Assembly: GCA_026129865.1 (NCBI GenBank) | Contig: JAHCHG010000011.1 | Span: forward strand, 62,001 to 126,000 | Direction of reading: 5' to 3' | Length of the DNA stretch: 64,000 nt | Origin: Pyrinomonadaceae bacterium | GTDB taxonomy: Bacteria > Acidobacteriota > Blastocatellia > Pyrinomonadales > Pyrinomonadaceae | Shown: piece by piece, positions 1 to 9,802 of the stretch | How positions within the stretch are numbered: the stretch's first letter is position 1 | How the letters are laid out: every line of letters starts with the position of its first letter | Translations under genes and position numbers: made by a program | Notes under the pieces: model-generated | The model's database searches: none | Told to the model about the DNA's origin: nothing | What the model saw: only the letters and a program-made list of their open reading frames with translations

Positions 1-2
1 TT

Positions 3-416
3 AAAAGTTTTCAAGAGAGTAATTTTCGCGCGGGATTGTATCTCTTTGGTCGGCGGATTACTGAAATTGAAGACCCGAAAGGGAAAAAACGTCGATTTAA
101 TATAAATTACAGACTTCACAATCCGCTCGGTGTCACCCGAAATTTTCCGCAGGAAAAACTAAAGAGCCCGCAAAAGCTTTTGGACGAGATCAAAACCGCA
201 TTTATGGAATTTCGGACGAAAGATTCGTATGAATTTGAGAGCGGAAAATGGTCTTATATCGCCCGTCCGGTTCGCGCCCTAGAATCCTGTCTGAAATGCC
301 ATAACGATTACGTGATCACCGAGGTGGTGGGAAAAAATGACTATAAATTTCGAAAACGCCAGGCGGGCGACGTCAACGGAATTTTAGTTTACGCTTTCCG
401 GAAAACTTCCGACTGA
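3..416 (+). CDS. C-terminal part of a c-type haem protein (DUF3365/Tll0287-like)
   Basis: The reading frame is already open at the first complete codon and ends with TGA at 414-416, so the true start lies upstream of the window and 137 residues are visible. It carries one CxxCH haem attachment motif (CLKCH, bases 288-302), followed by a short tail (about 37 residues). A single CxxCH near the end, preceded by a WSYIARPVR-type strand and followed by a GDVNG turn, is what is seen in DUF3365 haem-sensor or electron-transfer domains; that assignment is from memory. A CxxCH protein must be exported for haem attachment, but no signal peptide can be seen because the N-terminus is missing. A TTG at 36 is internal and not a convincing start. 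Confidence 0.6.
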   Translation, partial: KSFQESNFRAGLYLFGRRITEIEDPKGKKRRFNINYRLHNPLGVTRNFPQEKLKSPQKLLDEIKTAFMEFRTKDSYEFESGKWSYIARPVRALESCLKCHNDYVITEVVGKNDYKFRKRQAGDVNGILVYAFRKTSD

Positions 417-438
417 CATCCATCCGGAAATTGAATTC

Positions 439-466
439 TTGCAATTTTCAGTATCGTTAGTATAAC
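439..466 (+). promoter_or_regulatory. Probable sigma-70 promoter of the tetR-fadD operon
   Basis: A -35-like TTGCAA (439-444) and a -10-like TATAAC (461-466) are 16 bases apart. Transcription would start near 473, just before the palindrome at 478-495, so a repressor bound there would block the first transcribed bases. Confidence 0.45.
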
Positions 467-477
467 CTTACTAAAAC

Positions 478-495
478 TGAATGACCGCTCATTCA
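478..495. promoter_or_regulatory. FadR-type (TetR family) operator
   Basis: Perfect palindrome TGAATGA-CCGC-TCATTCA with 7-base arms and a 4-base spacer, 14 bases before the tetR start codon. The arms and spacing match the operator I recall for Bacillus FadR, a TetR-family repressor of fatty-acid degradation released by long-chain acyl-CoA. With fadD downstream, autoregulation of the pair is likely. Confidence 0.75.
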
Positions 496-509
496 TTTTC
501 AAATAAAAT

Positions 510-1127
510 ATGGTGCGATCTGTTCGAACGACAATACAAAACCGTCCGGCTGGCGGCGATAAGCGCGAATTGATCCTTCGATCGGCGACAAAAGTCTTTG
601 CCGAGCGCGGATTTTTCAATTCCAAAGTTGCCGATATCGCCAAGCAAGCCGGAATCGCCGATGGGACGGTTTATCTTTATTTCAAAAGCAAGGATGAGAT
701 TCTCCATTCGATCTTTGATAAGGCGATGGACGAATTCATTTCCGAGGGTAAACAAAAGCTGGAAGGCATCGAATCTCCAGTTGAACGGCTAAGAAAAATA
801 GCTAACCTGCACCTCGAAAAACTGAGCGAAGACCGCGATATGGCGATCGTCTTCCAGGTCGAACTCCGCGGCTCGACAAAGTTTATGGAGGAATTTTCCG
901 CGGCGGGATTTGCCGATTATCTTGAGATCATCAGCGACACGATAAAAAGCGGGCAAGACGCCGGTGAATTTAGAACGGATATTAAACCCATCGTCTGCGC
1001 CAAAATTCTATTTGGGGCGCTCGACGAAATGGTTACAAACTGGATCTTGTCCAAGCAGTCTTATCCGCTTAAACCGATGGCGGAAACGGTGCTGCAGATC
1101 TTTTTCGGAGGCGTGATGAAGCAATGA
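510..1127 (+). CDS. TetR/AcrR family regulator, FadR-like
   Basis: A 205-residue protein with a TetR helix-turn-helix at about residues 17-60 (AKQAGIADGTVYLYFKSKDE is the recognition region) and an all-helical ligand domain. It ends inside the start of fadD (ATGA overlap at 1124-1127), so the two are translationally coupled. The FadR-type palindrome just upstream and the acyl-CoA synthetase downstream suggest a repressor of fatty-acid activation and beta-oxidation that responds to long-chain acyl-CoA. Family membership is clear; the ligand is inferred from context. Neither strand shows another regulator nearby. Confidence 0.85.
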   Translation: MVRSVRTTIQNRPAGGDKRELILRSATKVFAERGFFNSKVADIAKQAGIADGTVYLYFKSKDEILHSIFDKAMDEFISEGKQKLEGIESPVERLRKIANLHLEKLSEDRDMAIVFQVELRGSTKFMEEFSAAGFADYLEIISDTIKSGQDAGEFRTDIKPIVCAKILFGALDEMVTNWILSKQSYPLKPMAETVLQIFFGGVMKQ

Positions 1128-2998
1128 ACGCTGATTTCATGGTTGAACAAACAGAAACTTCATTTCGCAAAGACGCGGATCGCGTTCCTCTTTTCGAAAA
1201 CGAGCCGCAGACGGTTGCGGGAATTTTCTATTATGCAGCTGAGCATAATAAACGCTCCGACGCGCTGAATTTTAAGAAAAACGGTAAATGGCACCCGATC
1301 TCATCAAATGAAATGGTCAGCCGCGCGGAAAACATCGCGTTGGGGCTTTATTCGCTAGGACTTAGAAAGGGCGACCGTGCAGCGATGATCGCGGCAAATT
1401 CTCCGGAATGGACGTTGACCGATGCCGGCTGCCAGCTCGCGGGCGTGATCGACGCTCCTATTTACACAACGCTCGCTGCCGATTCTGTCTGTTACATTTT
1501 GAATGATTCGGGTGCGCGCGTTTTCTTTATCGAAAATAAAGCGGCGTTTGAACGTATCGGTGAGGTTTTGCCGGATTGTTCCGACGTGGAATCGCTGATC
1601 TTTTTTGATCTCGAAGGCGTTGACGAACCGAACGCGATCTCACTTGCCGAACTCGAAGAACGCGGCGCTTCTTTGCGAAGTTCGCAGCCGGAGCTGATCA
1701 GCGAACTAACCGGCGCATTAGAACCTTCGGACATTGCAACCTTGATCTACACTTCGGGAACCACGGGAGAACCGAAAGGCGTAATGCTCTCGCATCGGAA
1801 TCTCGTTTCAAACGCGATCGACGCCGGCGCTAATTTTCAATTTTCAAGCGACGACCGTCCGTTATCGGTTTTACCGCTTTCGCACGTTTTTGAACGTTCG
1901 GGAATGTATCTTTACATTCTTAACGGAATGGCAGTTCACTACGCAGAATCTATCGAAAAAGTCGCGGATAATCTTAAAGAGGTCGCGCCGACGATCTTTG
2001 TCGGCGTCCCGAGAATTTTCGAAAAGGTTTACGCAAAGGCAAAACTCCGCGCTGCGCAGGAAAGCCGGGTTAAGGAAGCCATCTTTGACTGGGCGATCGC
2101 AGTAGCAAAGGAATATGCGCTGCAGATCGAAAAGAAGGAAGAGATCTCATATCTGCTTTCGATAAAACACAGCATTGCCGACAGTCTGGTTTTTTCAAAA
2201 CTTCGGGAATTTTTCGGCGGCAAACTTCGCTCGTGCATCACGGGCGGTGCGGCGCTTTCGGACGAGATCTACCTGACATTTACCGGCGCCGGGATCAGCA
2301 TCATGCAAGGCTACGGATTAACCGAAACTTCGCCGGTAAATACGACGAACACACCTGAATTTTCTCGTCTGGGAACCGTCGGAAAGCCTATTCGAAACGT
2401 TCAAATTCGCACTGCAGACGACGGCGAGATCGAGGTTTTCGGACCGAATGTTATGGTCGGATATTTTAATAAACCGGAAGCCACCCGCGAGGTCTTTACG
2501 AATGACGGCTGGTTAAAGACAGGCGATATCGGCACGATCGACGACGACGGTTTTCTAACGATAACCGACCGGAAAAAGGAACTTTTTAAAACGTCCGGGG
2601 GAAAATATATCGCTCCGTCGCCGATCGAACAGCTGATAAAAGGTTCTCGATATGTAAATCAGGTGGTTCTTGTCGGAAACGAAAGAAAGTTCCCAGCCGC
2701 GCTTATCGTTCCGAGTTTTGAAGATCTGGAACATTTCGCCCGCTCGGTCGACCTCAAAATCGAATCACCCGCCGAATTTTGCAGCCATCCGAAAATTTTG
2801 GAATTGTTCGAAGCGGAGATCGAAAAAGCCTGCGAGCGGCTTTCGCGGTATGAAAAAGTTAAAAAAATAGCTTTGATACCGGAAGAGTTGACCGTTGAAG
2901 GAGGCGAAATGACACCGACATTGAAAATAAAACGCCGCGTCGTCAATGAAAAATACAGCGGTGTCATCGACCGTATCTATGACGACGCGGAAAGATAG
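1124..2998 (+). CDS. fadD: Long-chain fatty-acid--CoA ligase (AMP-forming)
   Basis: A 624-residue ANL-superfamily enzyme that activates a fatty acid to acyl-AMP and then acyl-CoA. The ATP-binding signature YTSGTTGEPKGV lies near residue 207, followed by the GYGLTETSP motif, the TGDIG hinge region and the C-terminal lysine region ending in GKYIAPSPIE. The length and the ER/FAA-like layout match bacterial long-chain synthetases of the FadD15 type. It starts at the ATG overlapping the tetR stop and ends 3 bases from the convergent export gene. Expression is probably controlled by the upstream FadR-like repressor. Chain-length specificity cannot be read from the sequence. Confidence 0.9.
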   Translation: MNADFMVEQTETSFRKDADRVPLFENEPQTVAGIFYYAAEHNKRSDALNFKKNGKWHPISSNEMVSRAENIALGLYSLGLRKGDRAAMIAANSPEWTLTDAGCQLAGVIDAPIYTTLAADSVCYILNDSGARVFFIENKAAFERIGEVLPDCSDVESLIFFDLEGVDEPNAISLAELEERGASLRSSQPELISELTGALEPSDIATLIYTSGTTGEPKGVMLSHRNLVSNAIDAGANFQFSSDDRPLSVLPLSHVFERSGMYLYILNGMAVHYAESIEKVADNLKEVAPTIFVGVPRIFEKVYAKAKLRAAQESRVKEAIFDWAIAVAKEYALQIEKKEEISYLLSIKHSIADSLVFSKLREFFGGKLRSCITGGAALSDEIYLTFTGAGISIMQGYGLTETSPVNTTNTPEFSRLGTVGKPIRNVQIRTADDGEIEVFGPNVMVGYFNKPEATREVFTNDGWLKTGDIGTIDDDGFLTITDRKKELFKTSGGKYIAPSPIEQLIKGSRYVNQVVLVGNERKFPAALIVPSFEDLEHFARSVDLKIESPAEFCSHPKILELFEAEIEKACERLSRYEKVKKIALIPEELTVEGGEMTPTLKIKRRVVNEKYSGVIDRIYDDAER

Positions 2999-3001
2999 AA
3001 G

Positions 3002-3985
3002 TTAATAAAGAACCCTGGTCCCGAGTCCCTGAGTTACAGCGGAAATGCCTGTTCGACCCGCGCCGGTTATGATTTCCAGGATCGTTTGACCGATGCCTTT
3101 TCCGGCTTTATCGACTTCAACAATGTCGTATGGTTCGAGCATCACATCCTTTTGCTCGCCCTTTTTTATCAGATCGTAATTCACAGCAATAATTTCGCGC
3201 TCGCGCGAATTGTCCTTCAGCCGGTAAATTTTGATATCTTTCGTTTTTGCCTCGCGCCGGACTCCGCCGATTTTGGCGATCGCCTCCGTCAATGAAAGCC
3301 CGCCGTCTTTGAGATATATTCCCTGCGGAGCGAGAACTTCGCCCGTAATGTAAACCGGCGAAGCTTTTAGGACAACGATAATATCGCCCGGGTATATCTC
3401 AGGATTGGCTTCCTCGCGCCCGAGCCGCAAACTATTGAGGCTGTACATTCTCGACGGAACTTCCAGTCCGTTCTCAGATTCCTGCTTCCAGGCGATCTGC
3501 TGAACTTCTTCGGCACAAATCGGCGGCTGTGTTCTAAAGATCTGGATCATTCCGCCTGCTTCTTCGGTAACGCCGCCTGAGATGGAGATCAATTCCATGA
3601 GAGTCGCTTTTCGCCGAAGGTCAACTTGCTGCGGTTGCGTGATCGCACCGTAAATTGTCGCCGGCGGTCGGCTTTTTTTCTCCGTAACGCTGACACTGAT
3701 CTGCGGCGACTTCAAAAATCGGGACAAAAGCTGCGTAACATCTTCGCGAAGCTCGCGTTCGGACCGGCATTTTGCATAAATTCGATCTTCGAAAAACGGA
3801 ACCTGAAATTTGCCGTCTTCGTCGATCCGTGCGACCGTATCAAACTGCGGCTCGCCGAGAACTTTTACCGTCAAAACATCGCCGGGACCGACAAGATAAC
3901 CTCTTTCGGCGTCGGGCGCGACCTGAGCGGTTTTAACCTGTACTAGTAGGATCAAGGTAAGGGTAAGCAAGAAGATCTGTTTCAT
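3002..3985 (-). CDS. Polysaccharide export protein (Wza-like, SLBB domains)
   Basis: A 327-residue exported protein with an N-terminal signal sequence (residues 1-20, no lipobox cysteine). A polysaccharide-export domain begins at GYLVGPGDVLTVKVLGEP (about residue 29), followed by two SLBB-type segments around residues 105-175 and 205-290. Such proteins form the outer-membrane or periplasmic part of capsule and exopolysaccharide exporters. The partners Wzc, Wzx and Wzy are not in this window, but sugar-nucleotide enzymes start divergently at 4217, in keeping with a polysaccharide locus. The lack of a lipidation cysteine differs from classical Wza. Confidence 0.85.
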   Translation of the reverse strand: MKQIFLLTLTLILLVQVKTAQVAPDAERGYLVGPGDVLTVKVLGEPQFDTVARIDEDGKFQVPFFEDRIYAKCRSERELREDVTQLLSRFLKSPQISVSVTEKKSRPPATIYGAITQPQQVDLRRKATLMELISISGGVTEEAGGMIQIFRTQPPICAEEVQQIAWKQESENGLEVPSRMYSLNSLRLGREEANPEIYPGDIIVVLKASPVYITGEVLAPQGIYLKDGGLSLTEAIAKIGGVRREAKTKDIKIYRLKDNSREREIIAVNYDLIKKGEQKDVMLEPYDIVEVDKAGKGIGQTILEIITGAGRTGISAVTQGLGTRVLY

Positions 3986-4172
3986 AATAATTCTAGAACT
4001 GCGGGAAGAATCCCTTATTTTGCAAAAGAATAGCGCAGACTCGGGTTCGATTCAAACGTTACACGTCGCGGTTGTCTGCGAATACGATTTTGTTAGCCGA
4101 CGCGAGGCAAAAATTTCACACCGCAACTCTGCAATTTCAATAAATTACGATATTTCCAAGCTAATTAACTAG

Positions 4173-4201
4173 TTGACAGTTTCCCGTTACCCGAGTAATT
4201 T
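4173..4201 (+). promoter_or_regulatory. Candidate promoter of the sugar dehydratase gene
   Basis: TTGACA (4173-4178) and TAATTT (4196-4201) are 17 bases apart. Predicted initiation near 4208 leaves a leader of only about 9 bases before the ATG at 4217, and no Shine-Dalgarno sequence is visible. The remaining gap from 3986 shows no gene or hairpin. Confidence 0.45.
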
Positions 4202-4216
4202 CAAACTATAGCAAAC

Positions 4217-6196
4217 ATGAATATTGCGAGTGCGACAAGTTTGACCCTTGAACGGCTTTGGTATCTGCGGCGACCCGTCCAGGTTTTGGCGGACGTCTCG
4301 GTGCTCGCCGGAGCTTTTTTTCTTGCATACTTGTTTCGTTTCGATTTTGCGATCGAAGATTATCATTTTAACAACGCGTTGAATCAGCTTCCATTCGTGG
4401 TTTTTGTTCAGTTCGCTTCGCTCTTTCTTTTCGGAAGTTATTCGATAATCTGGCGTTACATTAGTTTTGAAGATATCAAAGCGTTTTTAAAAGCCGCTTT
4501 CGTTTCCGGAACGATTTTGGTGCTTGTCCGTTTGCTGCTTTCTCCGGATCGATTTATCCGCTGGCAGGTGCCGCTTTCGATCATCTTGATGGACACGCTT
4601 TTTGCGTTTGCCGGTCTTCTGACGCTTCGTTTGCTGCGCCGTTTTGTTTATGAGATCGGTGAAAAGCGAAGATTTCAGATCGGTCGGCGGCGAAAAGCGA
4701 AACAGTCAACTTTGCTTGTCGGTGCCGGACGCATCGGCGCGCTTGCCGTCAAGGATGTGCTCGGTCGCGGAGATACAGACTTTGACATCAAAGGATTTGT
4801 CGACGACGACAAACATAAACGCGGCGGAAGCGTTCATGGAATAAAAGTTTTGGGAACGACCGACGATCTTGCGCGGCTAGTCGATGAACTTCATATCGAA
4901 CAGATCGTTATTGCAATAGACCAGGCGCAGGGAAAAGACATTCGGCGAATTTTGGATATTTGCTCCGCGATTCCCGTAAAAGCGCGGATTTTGCCGAGTT
5001 TGCACGAGATAATGCACGGCAAGGTAAAGGTCAGCCGTATTCGCGATGTTCAGATCGAAGACCTTCTCGGACGCGAACCCGTCCAGTTTGACGACAAAAA
5101 CCTCCACGACTTTTTAAGCGGAAGAGTAGTAATGGTAACCGGTGCCGGCGGCTCGATCGGTTCGGAACTCGTCCGGCAAATAGCCGGGTTCAATCCGCAA
5201 AAACTTTTACTGGTCGAACGAACTGAATTTCCGCTGTTTCAGGTTGAGCGCGATATCGCGAAAGATTTTGACGACCTCGAATACGTTCCGATCCTTGCCG
5301 ATATCGGTGATGAGTCGCGAATGCGCGAGATTTTTACCGAATACACGCCTCATGTGATCTTTCACGCCGCTGCGCACAAACATGTGCCGCTGATGGAAGC
5401 CAACCCGACCGAGGCGATCAAGAACAATGTTCTTGCGACAAAATTGATCGGCGAACTTGCCGGAGAATTCGGTGTCAAAGATTTTGTATTGATCTCAACC
5501 GACAAAGCCGTTAATCCGACATCTATCATGGGTGCGTCGAAACGCATTGCCGAGATCGTGCTGCAAAGCTTGAATCAGGTTTATTCGACCAATTTTATGG
5601 CGGTCCGATTCGGGAACGTTCTCGGTTCGACCGGTTCGGTAATTCCGATCTTTCGCGAGCAGATTCGGCTTGGCAAACCGATCACGGTTACGCATCGCGA
5701 TATGACGCGGTACTTTATGACGATTCCGGAAGCCTCGCAGCTTGTTCTGCAGGCGGGCGCGCTTGGAACCGGCGGCGAGATATTTATTCTCGACATGGGC
5801 GAGCCGATAAAGATCCTCGACCTTGCAGAAGATATGATCCGGCTTTCCGGGCTGCAGCCGTACGAAGATATTGACATAATTTTCACCGGCATTCGCAAAG
5901 GCGAAAAACTTTTCGAAGAGCTTGAAATTACGGGTGAGAGTCTTTTGAAAACGAAACATCCGAAGATCTTCATCGGAAAGATCGCTGCGTATTCTCCTGA
6001 AGAGGTCGCCCAGATCGTGGGCAGTTTCCGGCAGGCTCTGTCCGAAAACGACCGCGAAAAGATAAGAAATCTCTTCAATCATTTTCTGCCGGAAGCAAAC
6101 ATTTCGATGGAAGAAAAACGCGAAGCCGCAGGTGCTTCGTCGTCCTCCGCAAACGAACCCCTTATTAATGCTCAGCGCTCTGCGCTTGAGACCTGA
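4217..6196 (+). CDS. Membrane nucleoside-diphosphate-sugar 4,6-dehydratase/epimerase (CapD/WbpM family)
   Basis: A 659-residue inner-membrane enzyme. Residues about 20-145 hold four membrane segments; a first Rossmann-like (CoA_binding_3) domain begins near [14 protein letters not shown] (about residue 165); the catalytic SDR domain begins at [17 protein letters not shown] (about 305). The catalytic region reads [16 protein letters not shown], with Met in place of the usual SDR tyrosine; a Ser-Met-Lys triad is characteristic of the WbpM/FlaA1 4,6-dehydratases. It probably makes a UDP-4-keto-6-deoxy-HexNAc for surface glycan. galE follows 12 bases downstream, so the two likely form an operon. 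The exact sugar is not determinable. Confidence 0.88.
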   Translation: MNIASATSLTLERLWYLRRPVQVLADVSVLAGAFFLAYLFRFDFAIEDYHFNNALNQLPFVVFVQFASLFLFGSYSIIWRYISFEDIKAFLKAAFVSGTILVLVRLLLSPDRFIRWQVPLSIILMDTLFAFAGLLTLRLLRRFVYEIGEKRRFQIGRRRKAKQSTLLVGAGRIGALAVKDVLGRGDTDFDIKGFVDDDKHKRGGSVHGIKVLGTTDDLARLVDELHIEQIVIAIDQAQGKDIRRILDICSAIPVKARILPSLHEIMHGKVKVSRIRDVQIEDLLGREPVQFDDKNLHDFLSGRVVMVTGAGGSIGSELVRQIAGFNPQKLLLVERTEFPLFQVERDIAKDFDDLEYVPILADIGDESRMREIFTEYTPHVIFHAAAHKHVPLMEANPTEAIKNNVLATKLIGELAGEFGVKDFVLISTDKAVNPTSIMGASKRIAEIVLQSLNQVYSTNFMAVRFGNVLGSTGSVIPIFREQIRLGKPITVTHRDMTRYFMTIPEASQLVLQAGALGTGGEIFILDMGEPIKILDLAEDMIRLSGLQPYEDIDIIFTGIRKGEKLFEELEITGESLLKTKHPKIFIGKIAAYSPEEVAQIVGSFRQALSENDREKIRNLFNHFLPEANISMEEKREAAGASSSSANEPLINAQRSALET

Positions 6197-6207
6197 TTTG
6201 TGATTCT

Positions 6208-7200
6208 ATGGCAATTCTCGTTACGGGCGGCGCAGGATATATCGGCAGCGCTTTGGTTGAAGATCTCAGAAACCGCGGAAGAAGACCGGTCGTACTGGAC
6301 AATCTCGTTTACGGACACCGCGAAGCAGTTAGTAAAGACATTCCGTTTTACGAAGGCGACATCGGAAACTCGGAGCTCGTCGAAAAGATCGTTAATGATC
6401 ACGCGATCGAGTCCGCAATGCATTTTTCGGCGTTTGCGTATGTCGGTGAATCAGTCGAAGAACCGGCAAAATATTACGAGAATAATTTCGTTCAAACATT
6501 AAAATTGCTGGACGTTTTAATTCGGTGCGGTGTGAAAAAATTTATTTTTTCGTCGACCTGCGCGACATATGGCGAACCAGTTCGCGTTCCGATAAACGAA
6601 GATCACCCGCAGGATCCGACAAATCCGTACGGCTGGTCGAAATTAATGGTCGAACGCGCTCTGCGCGATTACGACCGCGCCTATGAATTAAAATTTGTTG
6701 CGCTGCGATATTTCAACGCAAGCGGCGCGACCGAAACACTTGGCGAAGATCACGATCCGGAAACTCATCTCATACCGCTTGTTCTGCAAACTGCGCAGGG
6801 AAAACGCGAAGCGATCTCGGTTTTCGGAGACGATTACCCGACGCCGGACGGTTCCGCGATTCGCGATTACATTCATATTTCCGATCTTTCCGAAGCTCAT
6901 ATCCTCGCGCTCGATTATCTCGAGAAAGGAAATCCTTCAGAATTTATCAATCTCGGAAACGGAAACGGCTACTCCGTCCTGGAAGTTATCGAAGCCGCGC
7001 GAAAGGTCACGAAACGTCCGATCAACGTCAAGATCGCTCCGAGACGTCCGGGCGATCCTTCCAGGCTTGTGGCAGATGCCTCAAAAGCGCGCGAGGTTTT
7101 GGGATGGGACCCGAAATTCCCGGAAATAGAATCGATCATTGAAAGCGCCTGGAATTGGCATAAAGAGCACCCTGACGGTTACAGCAAATACGGCGGTTAG
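6208..7200 (+). CDS. galE: UDP-glucose 4-epimerase
   Basis: A 330-residue extended short-chain dehydrogenase that interconverts UDP-glucose and UDP-galactose (or the GlcNAc/GalNAc pair). The NAD-binding [10 protein letters not shown] is at residues 5-14, the catalytic serine region is [10 protein letters not shown], and the YxxxK motif is in NPYGWSKL. The RDYIHISDL and [13 protein letters not shown] segments are typical of GalE. It lies 12 bases after the CapD-type gene and so belongs to the polysaccharide precursor unit. The ATG at 6208 is the natural start because the Rossmann motif begins at residue 4. Confidence 0.92.
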   Translation: MAILVTGGAGYIGSALVEDLRNRGRRPVVLDNLVYGHREAVSKDIPFYEGDIGNSELVEKIVNDHAIESAMHFSAFAYVGESVEEPAKYYENNFVQTLKLLDVLIRCGVKKFIFSSTCATYGEPVRVPINEDHPQDPTNPYGWSKLMVERALRDYDRAYELKFVALRYFNASGATETLGEDHDPETHLIPLVLQTAQGKREAISVFGDDYPTPDGSAIRDYIHISDLSEAHILALDYLEKGNPSEFINLGNGNGYSVLEVIEAARKVTKRPINVKIAPRRPGDPSRLVADASKAREVLGWDPKFPEIESIIESAWNWHKEHPDGYSKYGG

Positions 7201-7311
7201 ATTATCATTGGATTCCGGATCTAAAATCGTCGTTTTGAATCCGTTTCAGCGGCGACGGCGAATGCATCGGTCAACCGGTTGAGTATTGTTCGAGAGGTTT
7301 TTCTTGCAGTT

Positions 7312-9741
7312 ATGAGATCTATTAAGATTCAGGCGATGACGGTTTTTGCGATCTTGGTCGCATCGCTTTTCTCCTCCGATGTTTTCGGTCAGCAGAAAAC
7401 ACGGATTTTTTCAGGCGAGGTCGTAACATCGCAGTTTGAGCTGGTCCCGAAGGTCGTAATAGAAGTTGAAACATCGCGCGGTGTCCTAACCGCCGAAAGC
7501 AGCGCTGAGGGATCCTTTTCCGTCAATGTTCCCGACGAACCGCTGACCGTCAGGTTTTCGGGCAATAATATTAAACCGTTCACAGCCTTTTACGCTGCCG
7601 GCGAGAATCTCCGGAATATTCAAATTCGCGTCGCGTTCGTGGTTCCTCCGGTTAGCGAAAAAGTAATTATCGAAGACAATGCGCTTTCGCCGGAAATTCA
7701 GTATTTGAACAAGTCGGTTTTTGAAAATACGCTTTTCGGACGGGACGACCAGTTGATTCAAACATTAAGCGCCGGTATCAACGCCGGGCAGCACGAAGGC
7801 GGCGGAAAATCGCTTGAGATCCGGCGTTTCGGCTTTAATACCGACCACGGCGGCGTAAACGGCGGCGTAAAGATCCTGGTCGATAACATCCAGCAAAACC
7901 AGGGAACGCAAGGACACGGTCAGGGGTATCTCGGAAATTTGAAGTCGATCACTCCGGAACTTGTAGAAACCGTTTCTATTATTAACGGACCGTTTTCAGC
8001 AGCTTACGGAGATTTTTCAGGTTTAGGCGTCGTCAAGATAAATCTTAAGGAATCCTTGCCGAACAAATTAACGATGCGGTTTCAAGCGGGAAGCTTTAAT
8101 ACGTATCGCGCATTTGCGGCTTTTAGTCCGGAGATAAAAGAGGTCGATTCGTTTTTCGCTTACGAACTTTCCCGCACCGACGGTCCTTTTATTAATCCGC
8201 TGGCGTACCGGCGCGACAATGTCACCGGAAATTTCACACGCAGGATAGACGAGAGCCGGACGGTCGGATTTAAGTTAAATTTCGGCAGAAACGATTTTAC
8301 TTCGTCCGGACAAATACCCCTCGACCTTGTTTCGGCGGGCGCACTTGACCGTTTCGGCTTTATCGACCCGGAAAACGGCGGCAAAGTTCGACTCGGGTCG
8401 GTTGGGGCTTATTATCGAAAAGTTTGGACGTCGGGCGCCACGCTTAAAGCAGATGCCTTCATCGGTCGTTCGCTTTTCGATCTCTACTCAAATTTTACAT
8501 TCTTTCTTGCCGATCCGATTTTCGGCGATGAGATCCAGCAGCATGATTCCAGATTGCAGGAAGGTGCCAATCTCCAGGTTTTGCTTCCGTACAGCCTTTC
8601 CGAAAATCGCGGACTTTTAACTTTTGGAGCAAATCTGCTTTCAAACCAGATAAATGTGGGACTTTATCCCTCGATCAGCCGCGACCCAATTCGAAAATTT
8701 CTTCCTGAAAACATAAACAACCCCGATGTTTTGTACACCTCGGCAAATGCGGGGATAAACAATTTCGCCGGCTATCTGCAAAACGGGATCGATTTTTTTA
8801 ACGGACATCTGCGGCTCGAAGCTGGGCTGAGATTTGATGTATTCACGTTCAAGGTTAAGGGATTTGAACTCGGCGGACCAACTTCGGAATCGCGGATTAT
8901 GGGATCGGACCTCTCCTGCGGTCAATTTACCGCTTCTTCCTGTTTAAGCTTGTCCGGAAACGAATCTGCTGCGAAATTTCAGCCTAAGCTGGCGCTTGCA
9001 TGGTCGCCGTTTGAAAGAACACCAGTCTCGTTTTACGCAAATTACGGTCGCGGAATTTCCTCACAGGATGCGCGCGGCGTCATTCGAAACCCCGATGCGC
9101 CCAAAATTTCGACAACCGATTTTTACCAGGCGGGAACTTCGTATAATTCGCGCCGCGTCTCAGCCGTTTTCAGTACATTTTTGATCGATAGATCGAGCGA
9201 ACAGGTTTACATTCCGGACGATGGTTCGATCGAATTTGCCGGACCTTCGCGTTCGTACGGGATGGAATTTCGCAATTCGGTGCGATTTAACAGATACTTA
9301 ACGCTAAACGGCGGCTTGACTCAGGTTTTCAATTCGTACTTTAAAGGGCAACGGACGGACGATGGTTCGCGTCTTATCGTCGACAGCGCTCCGAAGACTG
9401 TCGCCAACGGAAGTATCGTCTTTTCAGAAGTTTACGCGATCAATTCTTCGCTAAACTGGAGACATATTTCGGGCTACAGGCTCGATGGAGCTGATAGAAC
9501 AATTCGCGCGTCCGGACATGACGTAGTGGATTTTTCGATCTCAAAAAGATTGAAAAAATGGATCGACCTAAGCTTTTCAGTTGATAATTTGCTGGACAAG
9601 AAATACTACGAAACGCAAAATTACTTCGAATCGCGCACATGTCCTACATGCGGCACGGTCGAACGAATACATGCCACGCCGGGTTTTCCACGCACTTTTA
9701 ATCTTGGATTGACGTTCAGGCTTTTCGCGAAGGAGCGGTAA
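7312..9741 (+). CDS. TonB-dependent receptor with carboxypeptidase-regulatory N-terminus
   Basis: An outer-membrane receptor of 809 residues counted from the ATG at 7312. An upstream in-frame TTG at 7279 would add 11 residues ahead of a good signal peptide, so 7312 is preferred. After the signal (to about FGQ), a beta-sandwich regulatory domain spans about residues 30-110, a plug domain about 130-245 (with the typical VSIINGPFSAAYGDFSGLG segment), and a 22-strand barrel fills the rest, ending with the DNLLDKKYYETQNYF region. A CPTC pair lies near the C-terminus. The substrate is unknown; no TonB, ExbB or regulator is nearby. Such N-terminally extended receptors are common in Acidobacteriota. 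Confidence 0.85.
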   Translation: MRSIKIQAMTVFAILVASLFSSDVFGQQKTRIFSGEVVTSQFELVPKVVIEVETSRGVLTAESSAEGSFSVNVPDEPLTVRFSGNNIKPFTAFYAAGENLRNIQIRVAFVVPPVSEKVIIEDNALSPEIQYLNKSVFENTLFGRDDQLIQTLSAGINAGQHEGGGKSLEIRRFGFNTDHGGVNGGVKILVDNIQQNQGTQGHGQGYLGNLKSITPELVETVSIINGPFSAAYGDFSGLGVVKINLKESLPNKLTMRFQAGSFNTYRAFAAFSPEIKEVDSFFAYELSRTDGPFINPLAYRRDNVTGNFTRRIDESRTVGFKLNFGRNDFTSSGQIPLDLVSAGALDRFGFIDPENGGKVRLGSVGAYYRKVWTSGATLKADAFIGRSLFDLYSNFTFFLADPIFGDEIQQHDSRLQEGANLQVLLPYSLSENRGLLTFGANLLSNQINVGLYPSISRDPIRKFLPENINNPDVLYTSANAGINNFAGYLQNGIDFFNGHLRLEAGLRFDVFTFKVKGFELGGPTSESRIMGSDLSCGQFTASSCLSLSGNESAAKFQPKLALAWSPFERTPVSFYANYGRGISSQDARGVIRNPDAPKISTTDFYQAGTSYNSRRVSAVFSTFLIDRSSEQVYIPDDGSIEFAGPSRSYGMEFRNSVRFNRYLTLNGGLTQVFNSYFKGQRTDDGSRLIVDSAPKTVANGSIVFSEVYAINSSLNWRHISGYRLDGADRTIRASGHDVVDFSISKRLKKWIDLSFSVDNLLDKKYYETQNYFESRTCPTCGTVERIHATPGFPRTFNLGLTFRLFAKER

Positions 9742-9802
9742 ACCGCGTGATAGAATAGTCGAAACGTTTCTACTGCCAAATTTAATTTAGGAGAATAATA
9801 AA

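Noticed and set aside
5495-6082. 195-codon minus-strand frame inside the sugar dehydratase
   Set aside because: Shadow of a well-supported gene; no motif or ribosome site.
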